From NCBI GenBank assembly GCA_031376285.1, contig JANMDN010000010.1, positions 1 through 64,000 on the forward strand: a DNA stretch of 64,000 nt, in the 5' to 3' direction. Below, piece by piece: positions 34,553 to 42,947 of this stretch. Under the pieces are notes generated by a model. The model saw nothing but the letters and a program-made list of their open reading frames with translations, did not search any database and was not told where the DNA came from. The DNA comes from JANMDN01 sp031376285. Lineage in GTDB: Bacteria; Actinomycetota; Thermoleophilia; Miltoncostaeales; Miltoncostaeaceae. How positions within the stretch are numbered: position 1 is the first letter of the stretch; the number at the start of each line of letters is the position of its first letter. Both the position numbers and the translations under genes were made by a program.

Positions 34553-35571
34553 GCGAGAACACCGAGACGCCGAAGGTTGCGTCGCTCGCGGTTGTGATCC
34601 CGACGATGAACGGCGCACACTGGCTTGAAGGATGCCTCGGGACACTCACCTCCGGCACATCTCGGCCAACGGCGATCATCGTTTCCGACGACGGATCGAC
34701 CGACGACAGCCCCGCGGTCTGTGCACGACACGGAGCGACCTTCCTCGCGACTCCCGAAGGGGCGGGTAGTGGTTTCGCGGCGGCCGTGAACCGGGGGCTT
34801 CGGGCGGTTCCCGAGGGCGTTCGGTGGGTGCTGCTTCTCAACAACGACACCGAGGTGGACCCGGACTTCGTGTCGGAGCTGATCGATGCCGGAAACCGGC
34901 ACCCCGAGGCGATGATCATCGCGCCGCTTGTGCTGTCGCTTCGGGACAAAGCGACACTCGACTCGGCCGGGCTCCTGCTCTATCCCGATGGCGTTGCGCG
35001 TCCGCGTTGGCACGGCGAGCGCGTCAGCAACCTCCAGCTCGTCGAGGAGCCTGTGCTCCTTGCAAGCGGCGCCGCGCTCGCTGCTCGGACCGAGGCCTTT
35101 CAGCGATTTGGCGAGCTCGACGAGAGCTTCGGCTCCTACCTCGAGGACGTTGATTGGTGCCTGCGTGCCGCAAGGCGCGGAGCGCTTGCGATGTTCGCGC
35201 CCAAGGCGATCGTCTACCACCATTTCTCCGGGACGACCGGGGCCCGGTCGGCAGGCAAGGCTCGCCTCGTGGAGCGCAACCGTGTCGCGGTCGCGGCGCG
35301 TCACCTCCCCCTTCGTCAGCTCGTGGGATCAATCGTGTCGACCCCGCGCCGCTGGCTTGTGCTCGCCAAGGGGCAACGTGGCGCGGGCGACCCGGGTGCC
35401 GGGAAAGCCGCGCTCCTCGGCCTCGCGAGCGGCCTCGCACGCCTGCCGCGGGAGCTCGGGGTGCGACGTCAACTCATCAGGGATGGCTCCGCCATGGGAC
35501 GCGGCTGGCGCGAGCGCCTCGCCCGTCACTCGTGCGGCCCCGAGGCCTTCCGCACCTTCGGCGGGGAATGA
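34549..35571 (+). CDS. GT2 family glycosyltransferase (WcaA/rhamnosyltransferase-like), possible CTG start
   Basis: The 340-residue product shows SLAVVIPTMNGAHWLEGCLGTL, VSDDGSTDDSPAV (about residue 45), WVLLLNNDTEVDPDFV (about 95, DxD-like NND-T-E) and SFGSYLEDVDWCLRAARRG (about 185) with the ED-x-D-x-C acid pattern of GT2 rhamnosyltransferase-like enzymes. The nearest start to the coding homology is CTG at 34549, overlapping the Wzz-like stop as CTGA; a GTG at 34510 would overlap that gene by 43 bases. The C-terminal region has no clear helix. Confidence 0.82.
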   Translation: MSENTETPKVASLAVVIPTMNGAHWLEGCLGTLTSGTSRPTAIIVSDDGSTDDSPAVCARHGATFLATPEGAGSGFAAAVNRGLRAVPEGVRWVLLLNNDTEVDPDFVSELIDAGNRHPEAMIIAPLVLSLRDKATLDSAGLLLYPDGVARPRWHGERVSNLQLVEEPVLLASGAALAARTEAFQRFGELDESFGSYLEDVDWCLRAARRGALAMFAPKAIVYHHFSGTTGARSAGKARLVERNRVAVAARHLPLRQLVGSIVSTPRRWLVLAKGQRGAGDPGAGKAALLGLASGLARLPRELGVRRQLIRDGSAMGRGWRERLARHSCGPEAFRTFGGE

Positions 35572-35801
35572 TCCATCGTCGACACGAAGTTGACCCATCC
35601 ATCGCACCCGCCGACACCATTTCCGATCTACGCTGAAACCGGGTGGTGGTCCGGGGTGGCCCCCTGGCGAGGCAGCGTTGACCGGAGCGACTCGGCCCCT
35701 CCCGCAGGTCACACGATACGCTCATTCGACGTGGAGAGCTCACCAGAAACCCTCCACTTCGGCGTTTGGAATCAGTCTGGCGACGCCTCGGTGGCGGCGG
35801 C
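35572..35801 (+). other. 230-base gap inside the polysaccharide locus
   Basis: This is the widest gap in the plus-strand locus. No convincing gene is seen; a 71-codon frame reading into the next gene has shadow-like composition. ATACGCT near 35716 could hold a -10 element for the GT39-like gene downstream. Confidence 0.4.
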
Positions 35802-37298
35802 ATGAGCGGGCCTGAGCGGTCTCAGCGCTGGCACATGGCCTTCGCTGTCCTCATCGGGCTCGTCGCGCTCGGGATGCGCATCTGGGCGTTTGGGGGTCTC
35901 ACCTTCGGCATCGGATTCGATGACGGTCGCTACGCGTCGGTCGCAAAGAATCTCGCCAACGGCTACCTGCCAACCGGGGACGGAGACTGGTTCGGGACCC
36001 GAATCGTCCTCATCTGGCCCGTGGCCCTGCTCTTTCGCCTGTTCGGCACGAGCGACTACACCGCCGTTGCGTGGCCGCTTGTCGGCTCACTGGTCGGCGT
36101 CCTTGCGGCCTATCTGATCGGCCGGGACGTCGCGGGGCCTCGGGTTGGTCTCGTCGCGAGCGCGATCGTGGCCGTTGCGCCGCTCGACATCTTGTTTGCC
36201 ACCCGTTTGCGTCCCGACTCCTGGATGCCGGCACTCATCGCGCTCGCGATCTGGTGCGCACTTCGGGCGCGCCGCGCAGATCAGCGGGTGGTGATCTGGG
36301 CGCTTGCGAGCGGCGTGGCCTTGGGTTGCGCCTGGTCGGTCCGAGAAAGCGCGCCCCTCATGGTCCCGGTGCTCGCCTTCGCGCTCTGGCCGCGTGGGCT
36401 GCGGGCCCTCACAGCCGCCGCGGCCGGCGCCGTCCTCATTCCCGTCCTTGCTGGCCTGACGTTCGCATCGCTTGGTGGTGGCTTCGGTCGCCCGCTGACG
36501 AGCACCGCAGGCACGGCGGTCTGGCGAAATCCCGTCACTGCCTGGGACCAGAATCCGAGCTACATCTGGATGCTTTGGCGCGACATCGACGACGGTCGTG
36601 GCCTCTTCTTCATGCTGCTCCCGGTGGTCGTGATCATCGCGGGCGTGCTCCTCTGGCGTCGCCCCCGAGGCGCCCTTATTCCCGCGATATGGATTGTGTG
36701 GGTATCGCTCTATCTGGAGTTCGGGACGCTTGTAAACGTCGCTAAACCGGCTCGCTACCTGACGCTGTGCGTCATCCCGTTCGCCATTCTCGTCGCGCTC
36801 GCGGTGGACTCTCGTTGGGCCGCGCTCGCGCCGATTGGGCTCGCCGCGATCGCCATCTCGGCCCTTTCACCGCTCCCGGGGCGCGAACACCGCGCCGACG
36901 ATGTCGTGCTCCTCAACCGCGTGGCTGCCCGACTTGCCGACCTCGGCCCGGGGCCGGTGCTGACCGAGAACTACACCTGGTTCGTCAAGCTCCGCGCGTT
37001 TCGGGCAACGGCGCGAATCCCTGTTGCCCGGGTCGCTGAACCGACCTACCTGACCCGGGAGGAGCGCCGTCAGAATCGGATGTTGCGGCCACTTCCCAAA
37101 CTGGAGCCCTTCCGCGGGGGATTTGTGGTGACGGGCCCGCTTCAGCGCCGATCGGGCTGGCCGCTGAACTGGGGGGTCTTCCGGCGCCAGGTCACCGAGC
37201 GCGTCCCGTTCGACAAGCTCGTTCGGGTGGCGACGGTAGGAACCGCGACGATCTACCGCTGGCCCGAGGGTGAGGCCCTTCGACGGCCCGTCCGGTAG
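35802..37298 (+). CDS. GT39/ArnT-like GT-C membrane glycosyltransferase
   Basis: The 498-residue product has about ten helices. IGFDDGRYASVAKNLANGYLP (about residue 38) carries the DD of the first periplasmic loop that binds the polyprenyl-linked donor in PMT_2/ArnT proteins; GDWFGTRIVLIWPVALLFRLFG and FATRLRPDSWMPALIALAIW follow the usual order. The C-terminal 130 residues are soluble. It should transfer a sugar from a polyprenyl phosphate carrier outside the membrane. ATG start; no ribosome binding site is obvious. Confidence 0.8.
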   Translation: MSGPERSQRWHMAFAVLIGLVALGMRIWAFGGLTFGIGFDDGRYASVAKNLANGYLPTGDGDWFGTRIVLIWPVALLFRLFGTSDYTAVAWPLVGSLVGVLAAYLIGRDVAGPRVGLVASAIVAVAPLDILFATRLRPDSWMPALIALAIWCALRARRADQRVVIWALASGVALGCAWSVRESAPLMVPVLAFALWPRGLRALTAAAAGAVLIPVLAGLTFASLGGGFGRPLTSTAGTAVWRNPVTAWDQNPSYIWMLWRDIDDGRGLFFMLLPVVVIIAGVLLWRRPRGALIPAIWIVWVSLYLEFGTLVNVAKPARYLTLCVIPFAILVALAVDSRWAALAPIGLAAIAISALSPLPGREHRADDVVLLNRVAARLADLGPGPVLTENYTWFVKLRAFRATARIPVARVAEPTYLTREERRQNRMLRPLPKLEPFRGGFVVTGPLQRRSGWPLNWGVFRRQVTERVPFDKLVRVATVGTATIYRWPEGEALRRPVR

Positions 37299-37301
37299 CC
37301 T
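37296..37301 (+). promoter_or_regulatory. TAGCCT -10 box before the UXS-like gene
   Basis: TAGCCT ends eight bases before the GTG at 37310 and includes the TAG stop of the GT39-like gene. It fits the leaderless pattern seen at several genes in the window. Confidence 0.4.
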
Positions 37302-37309
37302 CAGCCGTC

Positions 37310-38242
37310 GTGACGACCTCCGTGATCACCGGTGGAGCAGGCTTTCTCGGCTCGCACCTCTGCGAGTACCTGCTCGCCGAGGGCGGGCGGGTGATCTGCG
37401 TCGACAATCTCGACACGGGGACACTCGAGAATATCGAGCACATCCGAAGCGACGCGTTCGTGTTTTGCCAGCACGACATGACCTGTCACCTCGATATCGA
37501 CGAGCCAATCGACGAGGTCTTTCATCTCGCGTCGCCGGCCAGCCCGATCGACTACCTGCGCCTACCGCTCCACACGCTGAAGGTTGGCTCCTACGGCACC
37601 CACAATGCGCTCGGTCTCGCAAAGCGACACCGGGCGCGGTTTCTGCTCGCGTCGACGAGCGAGGTGTATGGCGACCCGAGAGAGCACCCGCAGCGCGAGA
37701 CCTATTGGGGACACGTCAACCCGATCGGCCCGCGGGGCGTCTACGACGAAGCGAAGCGGTACGCGGAGGCCCTCACGATGGCCTACCACCGCCAGCAAGG
37801 TGTCGACACGCACATCGTGCGCATCTTCAACACGTATGGCCCGCGCATGCGCCCAAACGACGGGCGAGCCATCCCGACGTTCCTACGCCAAGCGCTCGAA
37901 GGAAAGCCGATCACGGTCTTTGGAGATGGCTCTCAAACCCGTTCGTTCTGCTTTGTTTCCGATCTGATTGTCGGGCTGGTGCGACTGATTCGTGGCGCGT
38001 ACCACCTGCCGGTGAACGTCGGGAACCCCGACGAGTACACCATCCTCCAGCTCGCGGAGCGGTGTGTCGCCGCCACGGCAAGCAGCTCATCGATTGTCTT
38101 CGAGGCGCTACCGACCGACGATCCGACGATCCGCCAACCAGACATCACCCTGGCGCGTGAACTCCTCGGCTGGTCCCCGACGATCGGACTCGATGACGGC
38201 CTCGCCCGAACCGTGGCGTCGCTCGGTTTGGCGGGCAGGTAG
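37310..38242 (+). CDS. UDP-glucuronate decarboxylase-like SDR epimerase/dehydratase
   Basis: The 310-residue product has ITGGAGFLGSHLCEYLL (NAD binding), HLASPASPIDY (about residue 68), STSEVYGDPREHPQRETYWGHVNPIGPRGVYDEAKRYAE (about 115-150, with the catalytic Ser/Thr and YxxxK), and IFNTYGPRMRPNDGRAIPTF (about 167). The NPIGPR.VYDEAKR pattern is typical of UXS enzymes, which make UDP-xylose from UDP-glucuronate. A dTDP-glucose dehydratase is less likely. It supplies a pentose donor for the locus. Confidence 0.85.
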   Translation: MTTSVITGGAGFLGSHLCEYLLAEGGRVICVDNLDTGTLENIEHIRSDAFVFCQHDMTCHLDIDEPIDEVFHLASPASPIDYLRLPLHTLKVGSYGTHNALGLAKRHRARFLLASTSEVYGDPREHPQRETYWGHVNPIGPRGVYDEAKRYAEALTMAYHRQQGVDTHIVRIFNTYGPRMRPNDGRAIPTFLRQALEGKPITVFGDGSQTRSFCFVSDLIVGLVRLIRGAYHLPVNVGNPDEYTILQLAERCVAATASSSSIVFEALPTDDPTIRQPDITLARELLGWSPTIGLDDGLARTVASLGLAGR

Positions 38243-39174
38243 CCGCCCCGGTCGTTCTCGCTCGCGGCCTTCGCCGCGCGTACGGCGGTCGCGTCGCGGT
38301 CGACGGAATCGATTTCGAGATCCGCGAAGGTGAGTGCTTCGGCTTTCTGGGACCAAACGGGGCCGGAAAGTCCACCACGATGAGGATGCTCGCGTGTCTC
38401 ACGCCGAGAGACGCGGGCGAGCTGGTCGTTTTGGGCATCGACCCCGACCAGGACCCGCGGGCGCTCAAGCGGAGGCTGGGTGTGGTCGCGCAGGAGGTCA
38501 ACTTGGACCTGGAGCTCACGGTCCGCGAGAACCTGCTCGTGTACGCCCGCTATTTCGACATCCCACGCGACGAGGCGTCACGGCGGGCAGATCGTCTGCT
38601 TACGTTCGTCGAACTTGAGGATCGCGCGGCGGCGGCGGTCAACCAGCTCTCGGGCGGGATGCGACGGCGACTTCAGATCGCGCGCGCGCTCGTTAACGAT
38701 CCTGCCCTCGTTCTCCTCGACGAGCCGACGACCGGGCTCGATCCCCATGCTCGCCGGCTCGTCTGGGAGCGACTGCGGGTCCTGAGGTCTGACGGCGCCG
38801 CGCTCGCCCTGACGACCCACTACATGGATGAAGCCGCCCAACTCTGTGACCGCCTCGTCATCATGGACCACGGTCGGGTGGTTCGCGAGGGCAGTCCGTC
38901 GAGTCTTGTCGGGTCGGTCGTCGGCAAGGAAGCGCTTGAGGTCGCCTTCGACGGCGATGACAGTCGCTGCCTCGCCGCGGTTCGCACGGCTCGCCTGCGC
39001 CACCACGTTCGCGCCGGCCGGCTCACAGCGTTTGGCGACAGCGCGGCGGCGATCGAGGCGCTCATCCGCGCAAGCGGAGCGACTCCGTCGCTTCTCATCG
39101 TCCGACCGGCGAGCCTCGAAGACGTCTTCCTGGAGTTGACTGGCCACGCGCTTGACGAATCAGCGGCGCAATAG
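38239..39174 (+). CDS. ABC transporter ATP-binding protein with no normal start codon
   Basis: The frame encodes VVLARGLRRAYGGRVAVDGI, Walker A FLGPNGAGKSTTMRML, signature LSGGMRRRLQIARAL, Walker B VLLLDEPTTGLDPHARRL and the H-loop TTHYMDEAAQL, ending with the LEDVFLELTG tail of the DrrA/NodI export type. The domain clearly starts about 45 residues before the first ATG (38380), yet between the in-frame stop at 38194 and that ATG there is no ATG, GTG, TTG or usable CTG. The 5' end given is a GTA that overlaps the UXS stop as GTAG; it is only a guess. No permease gene follows: the next gene is tatC on the other strand. Confidence 0.7.
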   Translation, partial: VAAPVVLARGLRRAYGGRVAVDGIDFEIREGECFGFLGPNGAGKSTTMRMLACLTPRDAGELVVLGIDPDQDPRALKRRLGVVAQEVNLDLELTVRENLLVYARYFDIPRDEASRRADRLLTFVELEDRAAAAVNQLSGGMRRRLQIARALVNDPALVLLDEPTTGLDPHARRLVWERLRVLRSDGAALALTTHYMDEAAQLCDRLVIMDHGRVVREGSPSSLVGSVVGKEALEVAFDGDDSRCLAAVRTARLRHHVRAGRLTAFGDSAAAIEALIRASGATPSLLIVRPASLEDVFLELTGHALDESAAQ

Positions 39175-39183
39175 GGCGCCGAT

Positions 39184-39984
39184 TCAGCTCTCCGTGGCGT
39201 CCCGGTCGCCCAAGCCGTACGCGGAGAGGATGGGCTCCCCACCGAGAATCTTCGACAGACGGATGCCGACTTCGTAGAGCAGGTACATCGGAATCATCAG
39301 GAGGATCATGCTCACCGGGTCTCCGCCGGGCAGCAGCGCGGCGATCACCGCGATCACCACGATCGCACCGCGGCGCCACTTCGCGAAGCGATCCGCGGTC
39401 ACGATTCCGAGGCGAGCAAGGGTCACCATCGCCGCGGGAACCTCGAAGACGAGACCGGTGAAAAAGAGCATCGCCGTGACGAAGCTGAAGTACTCGCTCG
39501 CACGGGTGTTCTGAATGAAGCTTCCTCCGTCAAACCCGAAAAGAAATGTGAGTGCGGCTGGGACGACAATGAAGTATCCAAACGCCACGCCCCCGAGAAA
39601 GAGCAGCGAGACCGCCGCGACAGTGAGGAGCATCACGCGTCGTCGAACCTCACGAAATGCAGGGATAATGAATGCGTAGAGCTGGTAGAAGAGGAGGGGG
39701 AGCGTGGCGAGAACCGAGGCGGCGACGCAGACCTTGAGGGTGTTCACGAACGCCTCGTGCGGCGCGAACGTGTAGAGCTGGTCGTAGCGATCTGGCAGCG
39801 GTCGACGCAGCACGTCGATCAGCTGCGTGCGAAAAACGTAGGCCGCGATGAAGGCCACCGCAAGCGCACCGAAGCAGACGAAAAGTCGGTTCCGTAGCTC
39901 AGTGAGATGGGTGACGACCGACAGTCGTTCCTCGGGGCCGGCCCGGCGAATCGGCGGCCGAAAACCACGCCGAGCGCGGGCCAC
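39184..39984 (-). CDS. tatC: Sec-independent protein translocase TatC
   Basis: The 266-residue product has six helices and the TatC hallmarks HLTELRNRLFVC (about residue 26), YTFAPHEAFVNTLKVC (about 70) with the conserved Glu, FYQLYAFIIPAFREVRRR (about 98), and FEVPAAMVTLARLGIV. It binds twin-arginine signal peptides. Together with the upstream tatA it forms a minimal TatAC pair. It converges with the ABC gene, nine bases away. Confidence 0.93.
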   Translation of the reverse strand: MARARRGFRPPIRRAGPEERLSVVTHLTELRNRLFVCFGALAVAFIAAYVFRTQLIDVLRRPLPDRYDQLYTFAPHEAFVNTLKVCVAASVLATLPLLFYQLYAFIIPAFREVRRRVMLLTVAAVSLLFLGGVAFGYFIVVPAALTFLFGFDGGSFIQNTRASEYFSFVTAMLFFTGLVFEVPAAMVTLARLGIVTADRFAKWRRGAIVVIAVIAALLPGGDPVSMILLMIPMYLLYEVGIRLSKILGGEPILSAYGLGDRDATES

Positions 39985-39989
39985 GATGC

Positions 39990-40265
39990 CTACGGCCGAA
40001 TCGGCGGTGTGCCACCGTCGACGACGATACCCTCGAGCACCTCGTCATCGTCGCTTTGGGCGGTTGCGTACGCGACTGGCGGAGCCTCGTCGGCCGCGTC
40101 TTGATGCGCGGTGACGTCGCGGAAGGTACCCTCGATCGAGGCCTTAAACTCGCCGATACTCTTACCCGCGCTGCGGGCGATCTCGGGCAGTCGCCGCGGC
40201 CCGAACACCAGAAGGGCGATAATCAGGACGACGACGACCTCGAGAGGTCCGACATTGATTCCCAC
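39990..40265 (-). CDS. tatA: Twin-arginine translocase subunit TatA
   Basis: The 91-residue product has the N-terminal helix PLEVVVVLIIALLVFGPRRLPEIARSAGKSIGEF, with the FGPRRLPE hinge and amphipathic helix of TatA/TatE, then an acidic tail. It forms the pore with TatC. A minus-strand TAGGCT (around 40301-40296) and GAGGAGCC serve as promoter and ribosome binding site. No tatB is seen. Confidence 0.92.
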   Translation of the reverse strand: MGINVGPLEVVVVLIIALLVFGPRRLPEIARSAGKSIGEFKASIEGTFRDVTAHQDAADEAPPVAYATAQSDDDEVLEGIVVDGGTPPIRP

Positions 40266-40321
40266 GGGTTGCGGCTCCTCTTTGGTGCGTGTGCAGCCTA
40301 ACGAGTGTAGCGGCGAGAAAG

Positions 40322-40639
40322 GTGAGGATCGTTAGCGAGAAGCAAGATCCAGTGATCCAGGCGGTCGTGCGCCAGATGCGCGACGCGGTCGTCGACACCG
40401 ACGTGTCGATCGTCGCCGCGCTGAATCGTCGCATTGAACTCATCGCGCGCCTGCGGCGCTACGGGTCCTCGCATGGGGTCGAGACCGCCGACCCAGCAGG
40501 CGAGGCGTGGGGCCTTCGCTACCTCCAGGCGGCCAATCCGGGTCCGCTCTCCGGTGCCCGTCTCGAGGCGATCTTTGCCGCCATCATGGCCCGAGTCGAG
40601 GAGGCAGCGGGCGAGCCGGAGGCTCCCGACCGGGCCTGA
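40322..40639 (+). CDS. Chorismate mutase, AroQ-type
   Basis: The 105-residue product is all-helical: VIQAVVRQMRDAVVDTD, IVAALNRRIELIARLRRYGSSHG and LSGARLEAIFAAIMARVEEA. The LNRRIELIARLRRYG segment, with Arg residues that bind chorismate, and the length fit AroQ chorismate mutases, which make prephenate for Phe/Tyr synthesis. The GTG at 40322 follows a GAGAAAGG sequence; an earlier GTG at 40289 is possible. Divergent from tatA. Confidence 0.7.
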   Translation: MRIVSEKQDPVIQAVVRQMRDAVVDTDVSIVAALNRRIELIARLRRYGSSHGVETADPAGEAWGLRYLQAANPGPLSGARLEAIFAAIMARVEEAAGEPEAPDRA

Positions 40640-40687
40640 GGCGTCTCAAGCGACTGCCCACCCGGCGAAGCAATACCTGCAAATACG

Positions 40688-40725
40688 GTTGTTGTCGGCG
40701 CCGGGCGAGCCGCGCAAACAACAAC
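40688..40725. terminator. Hairpin between convergent chorismate mutase and DUF151 genes
   Basis: GTTGTTGT (40688-40695) pairs with ACAACAAC (40718-40725) around a GC-rich 22-base loop. It lies between two converging genes and could end transcription in both directions. Confidence 0.4.
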
Positions 40726-40733
40726 GAAACCGG

Positions 40734-41237
40734 CTAGGACTCGCCCTGCGCAAAGTCCTCGGGTGAGACCGATTCCAGGAACTCTTTAAACTGCTCGACG
40801 GTCTCCTCGGTGTCGCCATCCTCAGACTCGTGCTCGAGTTCGATGGCGTTCTCTTCGAGGACCTTCTCGTCGGCGAAGATCGGGGCGTTCGCCCGAATCG
40901 CGATTGCGATCGCGTCGCTTGGACGAGAATCGACCTGGATCTCCTCACCGGACACCGACGGGTCGAGCGTGATCTTCGCGTAAAAGGTGTTCTCTCGCAG
41001 TTCGGTGACCGTGACCCGGGTAACGCGCGTGTTCAACTCCCCGAGGAGCGCGTTTAGGAGGTCGTGGGTCATCGGGCGCGGCGGTTCGGCGCCCTGGAGT
41101 TTCGACACGATCGCCGCGGCCTCAGCGTGCCCGATCCAGATCGGGAGGAAGCGATTACCACCGAGCGTCTTCAGCAAGACGATTGGCTGCTTCCCGACCA
41201 CGTCGAAGCTCACGCCGTAGATCACCATCTCTTGCAC
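40734..41237 (-). CDS. DUF151 bifunctional nuclease family protein
   Basis: The 167-residue product starts QEMVIYGVSFDVVGKQPIVLLK and has FLPIWIGHAEAAAIVSKLQG (about residue 30) and QVDSRPSDAIAIAIRANAPIFADEKVLEE (about 98), the conserved DUF151 regions with the SRPSDAIAIA core. A related plant protein has DNase and RNase activity; the bacterial role is unsettled. A minus-strand TATAAT at 41301-41296 is its likely promoter. The acidic tail is typical. Confidence 0.88.
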   Translation of the reverse strand: MQEMVIYGVSFDVVGKQPIVLLKTLGGNRFLPIWIGHAEAAAIVSKLQGAEPPRPMTHDLLNALLGELNTRVTRVTVTELRENTFYAKITLDPSVSGEEIQVDSRPSDAIAIAIRANAPIFADEKVLEENAIELEHESEDGDTEETVEQFKEFLESVSPEDFAQGES

Positions 41238-41295
41238 GCGCGCTCCTCCGGAGACGGTCCCGATGCGTAGCGATGTCGAACCGTGCTGCCGTTCG

Positions 41296-41301
41296 ATTAT
41301 A
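41296..41301 (-). promoter_or_regulatory. TATAAT -10 element upstream of DUF151
   Basis: A perfect TATAAT reads on the minus strand about 58 bases before the DUF151 start. No good -35 hexamer is visible at 17 bases. Confidence 0.45.
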
Positions 41302-41326
41302 GGCTCCGCGAGACGCCCGCCTCCGG

Positions 41327-41356
41327 TTGCCCCGCAAGCCTGGCCTTTGCTAGGGT
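41327..41356 (+). promoter_or_regulatory. Promoter of tRNA-Ile
   Basis: TTGCCC (41327-41332) and TAGGGT (41351-41356) are 18 bases apart and end 14 bases before the tRNA, matching a sigma-70-type promoter. Confidence 0.5.
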
Positions 41357-41370
41357 TTTCTGTTGTAGCG

Positions 41371-41444
<74 letters not shown>

Positions 41445-41488
41445 TTGCGACGGCCCTTGTCGTGTCGTAACTGCAACCGGGACGGCTC

Positions 41489-42079
41489 TTGAACGAGCGC
41501 TCTCAGCAGCGAATTGGTTGTCTCCTGATTGACGAGCATCCCGTTGTTCGCGAGGGTTTGCGGCACATTTTCCTTTCGACCGACGAGTTTTCCATTGCTG
41601 GAGAGGCTGCGACACGAGACGCCGCAACCGACGTTGCCCGTCGCCTCCAGCCGGCCCTCGCGTTGGTCGGTTTCCCGGGAGCGCTCGGCCGCGACACGGG
41701 ACGCGGTATCCGCGCCGCGAGCCCAAGGACCGTCATCGTGAGCTTCCCCCCACCCGGGCACAACCCGGACCCGGACGCCGATGCCGTTGTCCCGCGTGAC
41801 GCCGACCGTGTCGCGCTCCTTGCCACCATCCGTGCGTCGTTGCGGCCTGCTGACGCTCGTCCACCGGGGCGGGCGAGCGCTGAGCGGACCGTCAGCCCAC
41901 GGGAGCGTGAGGTGCTCGAACTCCTCGCCGAAGGGCTTTCGAACCGGCAGATCTCGGATCGTCTCGTCGTGAGCCTCGAAACGATCAAGACACATGTCCG
42001 AAATATCCTGGCGAAGCTCGGCGCCGATTCACGGGCCCAGGCGGTTGCCACCGCCCTTCGCGCGGGTCTTATTCGCTGA
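41489..42079 (+). CDS. LuxR/NarL-type regulator with a degenerate receiver domain
   Basis: The 196-residue product has a receiver-like N terminus (GCLLIDEHPVVREGLRHIF) and a C-terminal LuxR helix-turn-helix, SPREREVLELLAEGLSNRQISDRLVVSLETIKTHVRNI (about residue 135). At the place where the phosphorylated Asp normally stands (DLVLLDxxMP) it reads ALALVGFPGALGRD, so the acceptor Asp is missing. It may respond to something other than phosphorylation. The start is TTG. It converges on parB with an 11-base overlap, and no histidine kinase is nearby. Confidence 0.8.
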   Translation: MNERSQQRIGCLLIDEHPVVREGLRHIFLSTDEFSIAGEAATRDAATDVARRLQPALALVGFPGALGRDTGRGIRAASPRTVIVSFPPPGHNPDPDADAVVPRDADRVALLATIRASLRPADARPPGRASAERTVSPREREVLELLAEGLSNRQISDRLVVSLETIKTHVRNILAKLGADSRAQAVATALRAGLIR

Positions 42080-42947
42080 TAGGTGGAAGTGCCCGAAGTC
42101 GTTCGACGGCCCGCGTGAGCGCCGCCTCATCGGCAAAGCGGAGCTCGACGGAGAACCCCTCGTTGGTGCGCCGGACACGCGTCGCCGCGCCAAACGTTCC
42201 GTAGAACAGGTCCGTTGCGGCGTCCGCGGTCGGCGAGGGCTCGGCGTCGAGGGCGACGCGTTTCGGGCGACCAGCGCCAGCGCGACGCTCGGTTTGCCTG
42301 ACCGACAAACCCTCGGCGACTACGGCCTCGGCCAGTCGCCGCCGCGCTCCCGCTCCATCGGCCATCAGGATCGCGCGGGCGTGGCCCTCGGTGAGTTCCC
42401 CGGAGATGACCAGTGCCTGGACGCTCTCCGGGAGTTCCAGTAGGCGGAGCAGGTTGCTGACCGCGGGGCGACTTCGCCCGATTCGTCCAGCAAGGGCACC
42501 CTGCGTGAGCCCGAAATCCTCAAGGAGCAGCGCACACGCCCGGGCGACCTCGAGGGGGTTGAGATCCTCACGCACAACGTTCTCGATGAGTCCAAACTCA
42601 AGGCGCTCACGGTCGTCGGCCTCGCGAACCAGCGCCGGAATCTCTGCCAACCCCGCCGCTCGGGCGGCTCGCCAACGTCGTTCTCCAGCAATGATCTCGT
42701 ACGCGCCCGCGCCGAGCGGCCGCACGACGATCGGCTGAACCAGGCCGCTCGAGCGGATCGAATCGGTCAACGCGTCGAGTGACCCCGCGTCCAGGTGTCG
42801 CCGTGGCTGATCCGGGTTGGGCGCAATCGCGCCGACGGCGATACGCAGGAGCCCACCATCGGTCGCGCTGGTCATCACAGGCTCCGCGGATGCTTCGCCG
42901 AGCAGAGCCGCAAGGCCCCGGCCAAGCCGCGATGGGGTCTCAGCCAC
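42069..42947 (-). CDS. parB: Chromosome partitioning protein ParB
   Basis: The 292-residue product begins VAETPSRLGRGLAALLGE, then has NPDQPRRHLD (about residue 48), the CTP-binding box AGERRWRAARAAGL (about 90), ENVVREDLNPLEVARA, and the helix-turn-helix LTQGALAGRIGRSRPAVSNLLRLLELP (about 140). It binds parS (found at 44.5 kb) and spreads as a CTP-dependent clamp. The GTG start lies eight bases inside parA's end. An upstream extension of the frame lacks ParB similarity. Confidence 0.95.
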   Translation of the reverse strand: MAETPSRLGRGLAALLGEASAEPVMTSATDGGLLRIAVGAIAPNPDQPRRHLDAGSLDALTDSIRSSGLVQPIVVRPLGAGAYEIIAGERRWRAARAAGLAEIPALVREADDRERLEFGLIENVVREDLNPLEVARACALLLEDFGLTQGALAGRIGRSRPAVSNLLRLLELPESVQALVISGELTEGHARAILMADGAGARRRLAEAVVAEGLSVRQTERRAGAGRPKRVALDAEPSPTADAATDLFYGTFGAATRVRRTNEGFSVELRFADEAALTRAVERLRALPPISE

